Assembly: GCF_001984065.1 (NCBI RefSeq)
Contig: NZ_LYVP01000038.1
Coordinates: 1 to 49,190 of the forward strand
DNA: 49,190 nucleotides
DNA from: Pseudomonas sp. KK4
GTDB lineage: Bacteria > Pseudomonadota > Gammaproteobacteria > Pseudomonadales > Pseudomonadaceae
Direction of reading: 5' to 3'
Made by a program: the position numbers and the translations under genes. Of the stretch, positions 17,191-26,221 are shown in pieces. Within the stretch, counting starts at the first letter, position 1, and each line of letters opens with the position of its first letter. The notes under the pieces are model-generated. The model was not told where the DNA came from and made no database searches. It worked only from the letters and a program-made list of their open reading frames with translations.

Positions 17191-18086
17191 TGCTCAACCG
17201 ATTTAAAGGCTGGCGCGAACGCGGCTGGTCAGTCGCCGATGCCTCGACTTATACCCAGGCCTGGCAGCGCTACGGCGGCAGCGTCGCGACGCATCCGCTG
17301 GTGGTCGAGCGCCTGGCGCAGTTGGCCGGCATCCCGGTGCGGTACCTGGCCTGGGAGCAGGACGGCGACGTCAAAGCGGCGATCCCGACCTGGGGCCGCG
17401 ATCTAGCCTTGTCCAAGGACGTGCTCAAGCGCAGTGGCAAAAAGGGTCTGTTCGACCTTGGCAACGCCGAGATCATCCTTCCCGCCGCTGACGATGCCCA
17501 GGCGCCGTTGCGTCATCGCGGCCGTTACCTGTCGGCGCTGAACGAACGCCGTTTCAGCGGCATCAAGCTGCAGGCCGAACAGCTGGCCATGGCCCGTGCA
17601 CCCGAGGACCTGTCGAAGAAGTTTCGCTACAACCAGCGCCGTGAACTCCGGTTGCTGGAGGAGGCGGGTGGCGTGGTGCGACCGGTGGCGGAGTTTTCCA
17701 GTGCCGAGCTGGCGGCAATCTATTGCGACCTGTTCCAGCGTCGCTGGGGTTTTCCTGCAACAGGCGCGGCGCGCATGGCCGAAGTCATCGAGTTGTTGCG
17801 CCAGTTGCTGATTGGTTCGGTGATTTTCCTCAACGATGCGCCGATTGCGATTCAGTTGGTGTACCGCGTCGAGGCGCCGCAGTGGATCAGCGTCGAGTAC
17901 ATCAACGGTGGCGTCGACCCCGAAACCCGCGAATTCAGCCCCGGCAGCGTGCTGAGTTTTCTCAACACCCAAAGCGCCTGGGAGCATGCCCGGGCACTGG
18001 ACAAACCCTTGCGCTTTTCCTTCGGTCGCGCCGACCGGGAATACAAGGATCGTTGGTGCAACCCTGTGCCGGTCTTTACCGTATGA
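17190..18086 (+). CDS. Mig-14 family protein
   Basis: 298 residues from the ATG at 17190, which overlaps the preceding stop by one base; longer in-frame starts lie inside the upstream gene. It resembles the Mig-14 family (PA5003), first described in Salmonella as induced in macrophages and needed for resistance to antimicrobial peptides. The middle region KKFRYNQRRELRLLEEAGG followed by a segment ending in FSFGRADREYKDRW is similar to FemAB/GNAT-like acyltransferases. Catalysis has not been assigned with certainty for the family. The location in an LPS operon suggests it helps modify the surface. Its stop overlaps the dnpA-like start (ATGA). Confidence 0.85.
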   Translation: MLNRFKGWRERGWSVADASTYTQAWQRYGGSVATHPLVVERLAQLAGIPVRYLAWEQDGDVKAAIPTWGRDLALSKDVLKRSGKKGLFDLGNAEIILPAADDAQAPLRHRGRYLSALNERRFSGIKLQAEQLAMARAPEDLSKKFRYNQRRELRLLEEAGGVVRPVAEFSSAELAAIYCDLFQRRWGFPATGAARMAEVIELLRQLLIGSVIFLNDAPIAIQLVYRVEAPQWISVEYINGGVDPETREFSPGSVLSFLNTQSAWEHARALDKPLRFSFGRADREYKDRWCNPVPVFTV

Positions 18087-19495
18087 GTCAGCCCATGAGT
18101 CGCAAACAAGCCCTGCTCAAGCGCCATCGACGCAACAAACGCATCGGCCTGTTGATTGCCCTGGGGCTATTGATCATTTGCGGCGTCTGGGTGGCCTGGT
18201 GGTTGCCGCTGGTGCTGGCGGTGCTGGGCTGGATCGCCCACGAGGCCTGGTTTGCCGACCATCTGTTCTATTCGCCCAAAGACGATTACCAGTACAACTT
18301 CCCGCCCTACACGCCGCAGCCCAAGGTTCATCTGAACGGCGACCGCCTGCGCCTGGACGACGGGGTGATGCTGGTCGAGGACGCGACGCTGGTATTGGCG
18401 CTGCGAATCAAAAGCACATGGCTGGGGCGCTTTTTCGACCCGGTGGTGGAGTTGACCGGCGGCGACAACCCCGATCGACAGGCGTTGGAACGAGGCGTCA
18501 ACGGCCTGCGTTACCTCAACCTCAGTGGTCAGGCGCCAGTGCTGTCGCGAGGAGAGTTGCGCCTGCGCGGGCGTTTTTGCCGGCTGTCCGGCGAGCCCGT
18601 GCTGTGGGCGCTCGAGCATCCTGACTACCGTCGGCAGCGGGTGATGGTGATCGCACCTCACGCCGATGACGCGGAGCTGGCGGCCTACGGGTTGTACAGC
18701 CAGGCCGACGAAACCTGGATCGTCACGCTGACTGCCGGTGAAATCGAAGCCGAGCACTATCAGCAGATGGGCCTGGATAACGTCGAGGCCGCGCGGCTCA
18801 AGGGCCGGTTGCGGGCCTGGGACAGCATTGCGGTGCCGCGTTGGGCCGGGGTGCCCGAAGCGCATTGTGTGCAATTGGGCTACTTCTGCCTGCAACTGGC
18901 CGCCATGCAGGCCGCGCCCGCTCAGCCGGTGGGTTCCCGGGAAGCGGATCTGAGCGACACGCGGTTGTTCCGTCGGATGAACCCGTTCGCCCTGCCGGGC
19001 GATGCCGACGGCGCGCCGACCTGGAACAATCTGCTGGCCGATCTGCGCGAATTGTTGCTGCGGGCGCAACCCGAAGTGATCGTGCTGCCGCACCCGACGC
19101 TTGATCCTCACCCTGATCATATTTGCGCTCAGCAAGCTGTTCTCGAAGTACTGAAGGACCTCGATTGGCAGCCGACCCTCCTGGGCTACGCCAACCACCT
19201 GCACGACAATGATCGCTGGCCCATGGGTGACCATGGTGCGGGGACGGCATTGCCACCGGTTTTCGATCCGGCCAGTTCGCTGCATCCCTATTGCCTGTCG
19301 CTGACGGTGGCGCAGCAGCGTGACAAGGCCATGGCCTTGGGCATGATGCACGATCTGCAGCCAAGACCTGCGTTCAAGCGCCGTTTGCGCCGAGTGCTGC
19401 AGCGCCTGTTGGCCGGCCGCTCCGGTTCGCCCTACGGCGAGAACGAATTTTTTCGCAAGGCTGTGCGCCGCCATGAACTGTTCTGGCGTTTGTAA
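18083..19495 (+). CDS. dnpA: PIG-L family de-N-acetylase (DnpA-like)
   Basis: 470-residue protein, corresponding to PA5002, named DnpA for its effect on fluoroquinolone persistence in P. aeruginosa. The N-terminus has one or two membrane-spanning stretches (about 20-55), followed by a region with no clear family and then a LmbE/PIG-L zinc deacetylase domain with PHADD (192-196) and HPDH (343-346). It should remove an acetyl group from an N-acetylated core sugar such as the galactosamine later alanylated in Pseudomonas cores; that substrate is inference. The ATG at 18083 overlaps the mig-14 stop by four bases; an alternative ATG lies four codons in (18095). Confidence 0.86.
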   Translation: MSQPMSRKQALLKRHRRNKRIGLLIALGLLIICGVWVAWWLPLVLAVLGWIAHEAWFADHLFYSPKDDYQYNFPPYTPQPKVHLNGDRLRLDDGVMLVEDATLVLALRIKSTWLGRFFDPVVELTGGDNPDRQALERGVNGLRYLNLSGQAPVLSRGELRLRGRFCRLSGEPVLWALEHPDYRRQRVMVIAPHADDAELAAYGLYSQADETWIVTLTAGEIEAEHYQQMGLDNVEAARLKGRLRAWDSIAVPRWAGVPEAHCVQLGYFCLQLAAMQAAPAQPVGSREADLSDTRLFRRMNPFALPGDADGAPTWNNLLADLRELLLRAQPEVIVLPHPTLDPHPDHICAQQAVLEVLKDLDWQPTLLGYANHLHDNDRWPMGDHGAGTALPPVFDPASSLHPYCLSLTVAQQRDKAMALGMMHDLQPRPAFKRRLRRVLQRLLAGRSGSPYGENEFFRKAVRRHELFWRL

Positions 19496-19579
19496 GGTGT
19501 TTCGGGCCTGGGGTGCGCTTGCGTCGAGCAGCGACTATTTCAGGTGTTGCTCGGTTTGCCTGTTGCGGCAAGGAAGACG

Positions 19580-20536
19580 ATGAAAGTTTTATTTCTGGTG
19601 CAGAAAGAACAGCGGGCCATTCTGGATCGTCTGTACGAAGGCGTTGCGGCTCATTGCGAGTGCGACCTGCGGTGGCTGAGCAGCGACGAGCAGCGCAACC
19701 TGCGCAGCTATTTCCGCCGTGAAGTCGATGTATCGCGGTATGAGCGGATCGTGTTTTTCCTGCGCTTCAAGCAGGAGATCCGTCAGGTCGGTTTCATCCG
19801 CACCCTCCCCAACCTGGTGATTCTCGAACACGACGCCTACCAGAACTACATTCCGTGCAAGTACACCGGCAAATTCAGCGCGCATTACCGCCGCTTGCCG
19901 TGGGCGCGGGTGATCAGTTCCGGTTTCGTGGTGACCGAGCGACTGCGCGGTGAAGGTTTCGATGCGGTGTTCGTGCCCAAGGGCTACGACCAGACACAGC
20001 TTGTAGACCAGGGTCGCGAACGCGATATGGAACTGGCATTTGTCGGCAGCACCAACAGCGCTGCCTACAGCGGCCGCAAAGCGCTGCTCGATGAGTTGGG
20101 CCGCGTCGAGCCACTGGTGGTGACAAGGACCAAATCCGGCGAAGAGTATCGCGACACCCTCAACCGCATTCGCTTTTTCGTCAGCGCCGATGTCGGCATG
20201 GGCGAATTCATGATCAAGAATTTCGAAGCCATGGCCTGTGGCTGTGTGTTGCTTGCCTACGATCAGGGCGCGGCGGAAAGCCAGGCGCTGGGACTGCAGG
20301 ACATGCACAACGTGGTGTTCTACCAGAGCATTGCCCAGCTTCAGGAGAAACTGGCGATCTTGCGCAATGACAGCCAATTGGCACAGCGAATCGCGCACAA
20401 TGGCCGCGAACTGGCGGTCAGTCAGTTCAGTTTCGCGCGCATCGGCCAGCGAATCGTTGAGGAACTCGAGCCGGCATTGCGTCCGCGTGCGCCGCTGAGC
20501 CTGCTGGAAAAAGTCCGCCTGAAACTGGGTATTTGA
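19580..20536 (+). CDS. ssg: Ssg-like cell-surface sugar glycosyltransferase
   Basis: 318-residue GT-B glycosyltransferase like Ssg (PA5001), which in pseudomonads affects LPS, exopolysaccharide, phage sensitivity and motility. The start is the ATG at 19580 (MKVLFLVQKEQRAILDRLYEG) with GGAAG upstream; the longer in-frame start at 19544 has no ribosome site. The C-terminal half has GMGEFMIKNFEAMACGCVLLAYDQG, the pattern of the Glyco_trans_1_2 (spore-maturation-like) domain. It follows dnpA after 84 bases and precedes the variable glycosyltransferase pair. The sugar transferred is unknown. Confidence 0.82.
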   Translation: MKVLFLVQKEQRAILDRLYEGVAAHCECDLRWLSSDEQRNLRSYFRREVDVSRYERIVFFLRFKQEIRQVGFIRTLPNLVILEHDAYQNYIPCKYTGKFSAHYRRLPWARVISSGFVVTERLRGEGFDAVFVPKGYDQTQLVDQGRERDMELAFVGSTNSAAYSGRKALLDELGRVEPLVVTRTKSGEEYRDTLNRIRFFVSADVGMGEFMIKNFEAMACGCVLLAYDQGAAESQALGLQDMHNVVFYQSIAQLQEKLAILRNDSQLAQRIAHNGRELAVSQFSFARIGQRIVEELEPALRPRAPLSLLEKVRLKLGI

Positions 20537-20590
20537 CAAGATCTGTCGAGCAATCGATATTGCGCGACCCTAACCGTTACTGAGAATCAA

Positions 20591-21352
20591 GTGCGATTTT
20601 CCAAAGAAAGTGACATCACGTTCGTGGTAACAAGCTGTGGTCGACTGGATCTGCTGAAGATCACCCTCGACAGTTTCGATCGCTTCAACACGGCGCCCAT
20701 CCGTGAGGTGTTCATCACTGAAGATGCCGGTGACGAGGGCATACACGCGATCATCCCGGCCCATTGGAAAGATCACTGCACGGTGTTCGTCAATCGGCCG
20801 AAACTGGGGCAACTGGCTTCGATCGACCTGGCCTATGAACATGTGAAAACGGCGTATGTTTTCCACTGCGAAGACGACTGGGAGTTCTATCGCCGGGGAT
20901 TCGTGGAAGACTCCCTGGCCGTGCTGGAGGCTCGCCCGGAAATCCTGCAGGTATGGCTGCGCAGTTATAACCACGATCTGCGTATTCACAGCCCCTACAT
21001 TCGCCTCGGTGAGCGCGAAGTCGTGGAGGGTGTTGCGTGTTACCCGCTGATCTCCGACAAACCTGAGTGGCAGGGGTTTTCCCTGAATCCAGGATTACGC
21101 CGGATGAAGGAATACCGCTTGTGTGCCCCATTTACCGGCTACAGTGGAGAGAAGGCGCTTTCGGTGCGATACGCCGAGCTGAATCTGGCGGCCCGCATAC
21201 TGGAAGCTGACGCGGTGATGCATACCGGTTTCGGTCTTCACGTCGAAACGGCGGCGGAGCGTCTACGCAAGGCACGCCGCAATCGACGTGATCAGGTCAA
21301 ATTCGTATTGTCCTTGGTGCTGGGAGTCTGCATTGGCCGGTTCATCCTCTAG
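20591..21352 (+). CDS. GT2-like (GT-A fold) glycosyltransferase with C-terminal membrane segment
   Basis: 253-residue protein starting at GTG 20591 (MRFSKESDITFVVTSCGRLDLLKITLDSF). The N-terminus resembles GT-A/GT2 glycosyltransferases, and FHCEDDWEFY (about residues 95-104) supplies a DxD-like metal/nucleotide-sugar site. The last 16 residues (FVLSLVLGVCIGRFIL) are hydrophobic and may anchor it in the inner membrane. The ribosome site is weak. P. aeruginosa has the rhamnosyltransferase wapR at about this place; this protein is shorter and I cannot say it is the same enzyme. Base composition looks less GC-rich than the flanking operons. It is followed immediately by the next glycosyltransferase. 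Confidence 0.75.
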   Translation: MRFSKESDITFVVTSCGRLDLLKITLDSFDRFNTAPIREVFITEDAGDEGIHAIIPAHWKDHCTVFVNRPKLGQLASIDLAYEHVKTAYVFHCEDDWEFYRRGFVEDSLAVLEARPEILQVWLRSYNHDLRIHSPYIRLGEREVVEGVACYPLISDKPEWQGFSLNPGLRRMKEYRLCAPFTGYSGEKALSVRYAELNLAARILEADAVMHTGFGLHVETAAERLRKARRNRRDQVKFVLSLVLGVCIGRFIL

Positions 21353-21400
21353 GTGCGCAGCAGCCCTTTTCCAGAACCCCGTGCACTGGCTTCGCGCACT

Positions 21401-22492
21401 ATGAGTATTCTCAACATCATGTGGGCAGGGGGCGCTCCATTCGCCTCTACTCATAAAGTGCATCAGCAGATCCTGTCCCAGGTGTCGCCCTCGGTGCCGG
21501 TCAAGACCTGGCTGCTTCAGGGGCGTGCGTCCGAATCCCGAGTGAACATGGGGGATGTTCGGGAGTGGGGGGTGTCCTCTGCCCGTCTGAAGGGGCGGCA
21601 TTTCTGGCGGCTCCTCAAACCCTGGATGCAGGCTCGGTTCAGGAGCGCTCTGCAGGAGAGCGGTGCACATCTGCTGCTGCTCGATGGCCTGGGTGTTGCG
21701 CGCACGATGCTGCCGCTTCTCAAGGCAATGCCCCAGGTCCGCGCGGTGGTGGTGTTCCATGGTTCAACGCGCCTGAACGCTTCTGATCGCGTGCTTTTCC
21801 ACCAAGTGCCCATGGCGCAACTGACGCTGGTCGCAGTTTCCAACACCCTGGCGGACAAAGTGAGCCGAGACTTGCAAATACCGGTCATGGCACTGCGAAG
21901 CGCGTTCGATCCGGCGGCCTTTCGTTGCGCACTGCTATCGCGAGATCAAGCGCGAGCCCTGCTGGGTTTGCCTTCGGGTGTGCAGGTATTGGGGGCGGTC
22001 GGGCGCCTGGTTCCGGGCAAGGGCTTTGGCTTGCTGCTCAATGCGTTTGCGGCGGCCCTGCATGAGCGCCCCGATCTGCGTCTGGTCATTGTGGGTGAAG
22101 GCACGGAGCGTGCCGCCCTGGAAGCGCAAATCGATAGCCTCGGCTTGCGCGACAAAGTCTATCTGCCGGGCCATCTGAGCGATGCCGCACGGCTGTATCA
22201 AGCGTTCGATTGGGTGGCGATTCCTTCGAAAAGCGAAGGGTTGGGCCTGATCATGCAAGAGGCGGTGATGGCCGGTGTTCCGGTGCTGTCCAGTGAGCTG
22301 GAAGTGTTCCGCGAGCAGTTGGCCGATGCGGGGTGGTACGCACCGACGGAGGATGTCGGCGCCTGGCACGACGCTATCGTGCGAGCCTTTGGCACCTCTG
22401 CCGAGGCGGTTGCAGCCGCTCAGCATCAGGCGCTGGCCCCTGAACAGGCCTGGCAGCGTTTCAGCCAGGCCGCCCGCTCACTGCTTTCATGA
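21401..22492 (+). CDS. GT4 glycosyltransferase, LPS outer core/O-antigen
   Basis: GT-B, GT4-family glycosyltransferase. The donor domain shows VGRLVPGKGFGLLLNAF and the E-x7-E motif in SEGLGLIMQEAVMAGVPVL. I start at the ATG at 21401 (MSILNIMWAGGAPFASTHKVH, 363 residues), because that gives the normal N-terminal beta-strand and glycine-rich loop. An in-frame GTG at 21353, directly after the previous stop, would add 16 residues of no obvious character; neither start has a clear ribosome site. The stop overlaps the stop of the opposite-strand gene in TCATGA (22487-22492). Sugar and acceptor are unknown. Confidence 0.82.
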   Translation: MSILNIMWAGGAPFASTHKVHQQILSQVSPSVPVKTWLLQGRASESRVNMGDVREWGVSSARLKGRHFWRLLKPWMQARFRSALQESGAHLLLLDGLGVARTMLPLLKAMPQVRAVVVFHGSTRLNASDRVLFHQVPMAQLTLVAVSNTLADKVSRDLQIPVMALRSAFDPAAFRCALLSRDQARALLGLPSGVQVLGAVGRLVPGKGFGLLLNAFAAALHERPDLRLVIVGEGTERAALEAQIDSLGLRDKVYLPGHLSDAARLYQAFDWVAIPSKSEGLGLIMQEAVMAGVPVLSSELEVFREQLADAGWYAPTEDVGAWHDAIVRAFGTSAEAVAAAQHQALAPEQAWQRFSQAARSLLS

Positions 22493-23092
22493 CGGTAGGA
22501 CAGCCTGCTCGAGCGCTTGTAACGGAAAGCTCTCGTTCAGGTTTTCGCGTGCAATATAGCGGGCGAAGTGTTGCAGGTTGCGTTTGATCAGATGCCGGGG
22601 CAGTGGCCCTCGCAGAAAACGCATATCGGCCACATCGATCAGCCCCATGCGATTGTCCGGCGTGACCACGATGTTGCCCAGATGCAGTGAGCGAAAGTAA
22701 ATACCCGATTGATGAAGATTGCGGATCAGCCCGGCGAGATCCGGCAGGGCTTGCGGCCAGCTGAAACCGTCCTTGCTCGCGATCTGACGCAGCGTCTCAC
22801 CCGGCAACGGCTGGTAAAGCACGGCCGTCATGCCAGGCGTTTCCAGCCGGTGATATTGCAACACCTGCAAGGTCGGTACGCCGAGTTTCTGCAACGCCAG
22901 GGCATTGTCGATGAAGCGTTTCGAATAGGGCCGAAACAGCGCCGAAGAAAAAATACGCTTGCGACGGAACAGTTTCAGAATATTCCCATCCGGCAACAGG
23001 TAGACTTTCGGCCCGTAGCTGTCGGCCTCGAGTACCTTGGCACCGTCAATCATTTGATTTAAAGCGGCTTGCGGCAGCCGAGAACATTGCAT
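22487..23092 (-). CDS. Kinase-like protein (LPS kinase/toluene-tolerance type) with altered catalytic residue
   Basis: 201 residues from the ATG at 23090-23092; a longer TTG start at 23132-23134 would add 14 residues but has no good ribosome site. It corresponds in position to PA4998, a lipopolysaccharide-kinase-like protein. A lysine sits in NILKLFRRK (K40), the metal aspartate is D153 in LIDVAD, and the catalytic-loop asparagine is N140. The residue five before that asparagine, normally the catalytic aspartate, is Ser135 (FRSLHLGN). It is transcribed against the core genes and divergently from waaL, so it is controlled separately. A role in LPS or phospholipid handling is likely, but enzymatic activity is doubtful. 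Confidence 0.78.
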   Translation of the reverse strand: MQCSRLPQAALNQMIDGAKVLEADSYGPKVYLLPDGNILKLFRRKRIFSSALFRPYSKRFIDNALALQKLGVPTLQVLQYHRLETPGMTAVLYQPLPGETLRQIASKDGFSWPQALPDLAGLIRNLHQSGIYFRSLHLGNIVVTPDNRMGLIDVADMRFLRGPLPRHLIKRNLQHFARYIARENLNESFPLQALEQAVLPS

Positions 23093-23200
23093 CGTGGAAA
23101 GCCTTGTCGGAAGAACGGGCGCGGTGGCGGGCAATGATGCCGAAAAGTTTCAGCTTTAACCATGCCAGTTGGATAAGCGAATACTCTCAGGAGCAATTTG

Positions 23201-24373
23201 ATGCACGAAAAACGCTGGGCGCAAACATGGATGTCGATCGGTCTGCTGTGGTTTTTATTGGCTATCGCTGTTGCCCCTACCAACAAGGTCTATCAGCAGG
23301 GGATGGTGGCATTTCTCTGGCTGCCGGCCCTGGTGTTTGCCTGGTCTGCGCGGGTTCAGCTCACAGAAGCGCTTTACCAACATCGCTGGATCTGCATGCC
23401 GTTGCTCGGGCTCCTGGTCTGGTCGCTCATCAGCCTTTACTGGTCGAACGCCCAGGACACCAGTCGTGAAGCCAAGCGTCTGCTGTACATCGTGGTGTTC
23501 CTGTTGTTCTTCCCGGTGTTCGCCAGCGGCCGGCCCGACCGTGTGATCCGCGTGATGCAATGGGGCGGGATCGGCCTGGCGATCGCTACGGTAGTCGCCA
23601 TCGCCAAGTTCTACGGGATGGCCGGCAACCCCTGGAGTGCGCGGGCTGAAGGCCTTGGCGAGTTGTCTCATCCGATTCTGGGTGGCTATGTCATCGGGTT
23701 GGCGGCGGTGTGGCTGGCGCTGTGGGTGCCCCGTACCGCTTCATTGCAGGCGCTCTGGGTCGTTGCCCTGGCGGTGTTGGGTGCGTTTGTGCTGCTCAGT
23801 CAGAGCCGTGGCGCCGGCCTGGCACTGTTTTTTACCTTGCTGGCCATGCCGATCTGGTGCCGTGACCGGCGCAGCCGCGTTGTCGCAGCGACCGCACTGG
23901 TCGTGGCGTTCCTGGCGTTCTGGTTTTTCGAATCGCTGGTCACGGCGCGGGGCGTGTCCTATCGTCCGCAGATCCTGGTGGCCAGCCTGCAAATGATCGC
24001 CGAGCACCCATGGCGCGGCCTGGGCCTGGGCAGCGACTACAAGGTGTTTGCCTCCAATACTTATTTCGACCATGCCCATAATCTGTTCAGTCACATCGCC
24101 ATCGAATTGGGTGTTCCGGGGCTGTTGCTGTGGTGCGCGGTGTGGCTTGCGGTGCTGCGCGAAGCCTGGAAGGTTCGGGAAACGCTGTATGCCCGAGGCA
24201 TCATTGGCATGTGGTTGTTCTCCACCCTGGCCATGCAGTTCGATGCCGCCAGCCTCAGTGGTACTCCGCGGGCCGAATGGTTCATCAGCTGGCTGGTGGT
24301 GGGGCTGGCAGGTGTTTTGGTATGGGCGCGGGTCAATCCCGGCGCTTGTGATAAAATTTCGCGTTCTTCTTAA
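23201..24373 (+). CDS. waaL: O-antigen ligase, polytopic membrane protein
   Basis: 390-residue membrane protein with about ten to twelve hydrophobic segments across its length. Like WaaL/Wzy-C proteins it has a large periplasmic loop near the C-terminus, here with YRPQILVASLQMIAEHPWRGLGLGSDYKVF and FDHAHNLFSHIAIELG; the histidine of the HNLFSH region fits the catalytic histidine of ligases. It joins O-antigen from undecaprenyl diphosphate to lipid A-core on the periplasmic side. The ATG at 23201 has AGGAG seven bases upstream; the adjacent in-frame TTG is not needed. It sits just before msbA, so assembly and export genes are adjacent. Wzy polymerase is an alternative, but the position favours WaaL. 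Confidence 0.85.
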   Translation: MHEKRWAQTWMSIGLLWFLLAIAVAPTNKVYQQGMVAFLWLPALVFAWSARVQLTEALYQHRWICMPLLGLLVWSLISLYWSNAQDTSREAKRLLYIVVFLLFFPVFASGRPDRVIRVMQWGGIGLAIATVVAIAKFYGMAGNPWSARAEGLGELSHPILGGYVIGLAAVWLALWVPRTASLQALWVVALAVLGAFVLLSQSRGAGLALFFTLLAMPIWCRDRRSRVVAATALVVAFLAFWFFESLVTARGVSYRPQILVASLQMIAEHPWRGLGLGSDYKVFASNTYFDHAHNLFSHIAIELGVPGLLLWCAVWLAVLREAWKVRETLYARGIIGMWLFSTLAMQFDAASLSGTPRAEWFISWLVVGLAGVLVWARVNPGACDKISRSS

Positions 24374-24388
24374 TCAGTGAGCCCTACG

Positions 24389-26194
24389 ATGAGTGATGCG
24401 CCGCGTGACGCGGGACAGGATTCCAGCCTGAAAATCTATTTTCGGCTGTTGGGGTACGTAAAGCCCTACACCGGCCTCTTCTTGCTGAGTATCGTGGGCT
24501 TCGTCATTTTTGCTTCGACCCAGCCAATGCTGGCCGGCATTCTCAAATACTTTGTCGATGGCTTGAGCAACCCTGAAGCGGTGCTCTTTCCGAATGTCCC
24601 TTATCTGAAAGACCTGCAATTGCTGATGGCTGTGCCGCTGCTGATCATCCTGATCGCTGCCTGGCAAGGCCTGGGCTCGTTCCTTGGCAACTATTACCTG
24701 GCGAAGGTTTCGCTGGGGTTGGTCCATGACCTGCGTGTCGAGTTGTTCAACAAGCTGTTGGTGCTGCCCAACCGCTATTTCGATACCCACAACTCCGGGC
24801 ATCTGATCTCGCGCATCACCTTCAACGTCACCATGGTCACCGGTGCCGCCACCGATGCCATCAAGGTGGTGATCCGCGAAGGCCTGACCGTGGTGTTCCT
24901 GTTTGGCTATCTGGTCTGGATGAACTGGAAGTTGACGCTGGTGATGCTGGCGATCCTGCCGCTGATTGCCTTGATGGTCGGCAACACCAGCAAGAAATTC
25001 CGCAAGCAGAGCAAAAAGATCCAGGTGGCGATGGGCGACGTGACGCACGTGGCGTCCGAGACCATCCAGGGCTATCGCGTGGTGCGCAGCTTCGGTGGCG
25101 AGCGCTACGAAGAGCAGCGTTTTGCCGCGGCCAGCCAGAGCAATACCGACAAGCAATTGCGCATGACCAAGACCGGTGCGGTCTACACGCCCATGCTGCA
25201 ACTGGTGATCTATACCGCCATGGCGGTGCTGATGTTCCTGGTGCTGTTCCTGCGTGGTGACGCCACGGCCGGTGATCTGGTGGCCTACATTACTGCCGCA
25301 GGCTTGTTGCCCAAGCCGATCCGACAGCTGTCGGAAGTGAGCTCGACCATCCAGAAAGGCGTTGCCGGTGCCGAAAGCATTTTCGAGCAGCTGGACGTCG
25401 AACCTGAAGTCGACACGGGTACCGTCGAGCGCGATCGCATCAGTGGTCATCTGCAGGTGCGCAACCTGAGCTTCTCCTACCCGGGCACCGACCGCGAAGT
25501 GCTGAAAAACATCAGCTTCTCGGCGGCGCCTGGTCAGATGATCGCCCTGGTGGGACGCTCTGGCAGTGGCAAGTCGACCCTGGCCAGTCTGATTCCACGT
25601 TTCTACCATCATGACATCGGTGAAATTCTTCTGGACGATGTGGAAATCGAAGACTACCGCTTGCGCAATTTGCGCAGGCACGTGGCACAGGTTACGCAGC
25701 ATGTGACGCTGTTCAACGACACCATCGCCAACAACATCGCCTATGGCGATCTGGCCGGTGCGCCCCGTGCCGATATCGAACGGGCCGCCAGCGATGCCTA
25801 TGCGATGGACTTCATCTCGCAAATGCCTGACGGCCTGGATACCCAGGTCGGGGAAAACGGCGTGTTGCTGTCGGGTGGGCAGCGTCAGCGCCTGGCGATT
25901 GCCCGGGCGTTGTTGAAAAACGCGCCACTGCTGATTCTCGATGAGGCAACCTCGGCGCTCGATACCGAGTCCGAGCGTCATATCCAGGCAGCGCTGGATC
26001 ACGTCATGAAAGGGCGGACAACACTGGTCATCGCCCACCGTCTGTCGACCATTGAAAAGGCCGACCTCATTCTGGTGATGGACCAGGGGCAGATCGTCGA
26101 GCGCGGCACCCATGCCCAGTTGCTGGCGCAAAACGGCTACTACTCGCGCCTGCATGCGATGGGGCTGGATGCGCCGGCGGAAGATATCGCCTGA
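24389..26194 (+). CDS. msbA: Lipid A-core flippase, ABC transporter
   Basis: 601-residue half-transporter that flips lipid A-core across the inner membrane using ATP. Six membrane segments occupy about residues 20-320. The nucleotide-binding domain has Walker A GRSGSGKST (about 389-397), the signature LSGGQ (about 494), Walker B LLILDEA (about 515) and the H-loop AHRLST (about 547). I take the ATG at 24389 (MSDAPRDAGQDSSLKIYFRLLGY); a GTG four codons upstream is possible. It starts 15 bases after waaL. Length and motifs match MsbA. Confidence 0.95.
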   Translation: MSDAPRDAGQDSSLKIYFRLLGYVKPYTGLFLLSIVGFVIFASTQPMLAGILKYFVDGLSNPEAVLFPNVPYLKDLQLLMAVPLLIILIAAWQGLGSFLGNYYLAKVSLGLVHDLRVELFNKLLVLPNRYFDTHNSGHLISRITFNVTMVTGAATDAIKVVIREGLTVVFLFGYLVWMNWKLTLVMLAILPLIALMVGNTSKKFRKQSKKIQVAMGDVTHVASETIQGYRVVRSFGGERYEEQRFAAASQSNTDKQLRMTKTGAVYTPMLQLVIYTAMAVLMFLVLFLRGDATAGDLVAYITAAGLLPKPIRQLSEVSSTIQKGVAGAESIFEQLDVEPEVDTGTVERDRISGHLQVRNLSFSYPGTDREVLKNISFSAAPGQMIALVGRSGSGKSTLASLIPRFYHHDIGEILLDDVEIEDYRLRNLRRHVAQVTQHVTLFNDTIANNIAYGDLAGAPRADIERAASDAYAMDFISQMPDGLDTQVGENGVLLSGGQRQRLAIARALLKNAPLLILDEATSALDTESERHIQAALDHVMKGRTTLVIAHRLSTIEKADLILVMDQGQIVERGTHAQLLAQNGYYSRLHAMGLDAPAEDIA

Positions 26195-26221
26195 GTTCCG
26201 CCTTTGCAGGCGCTGTCTCAA

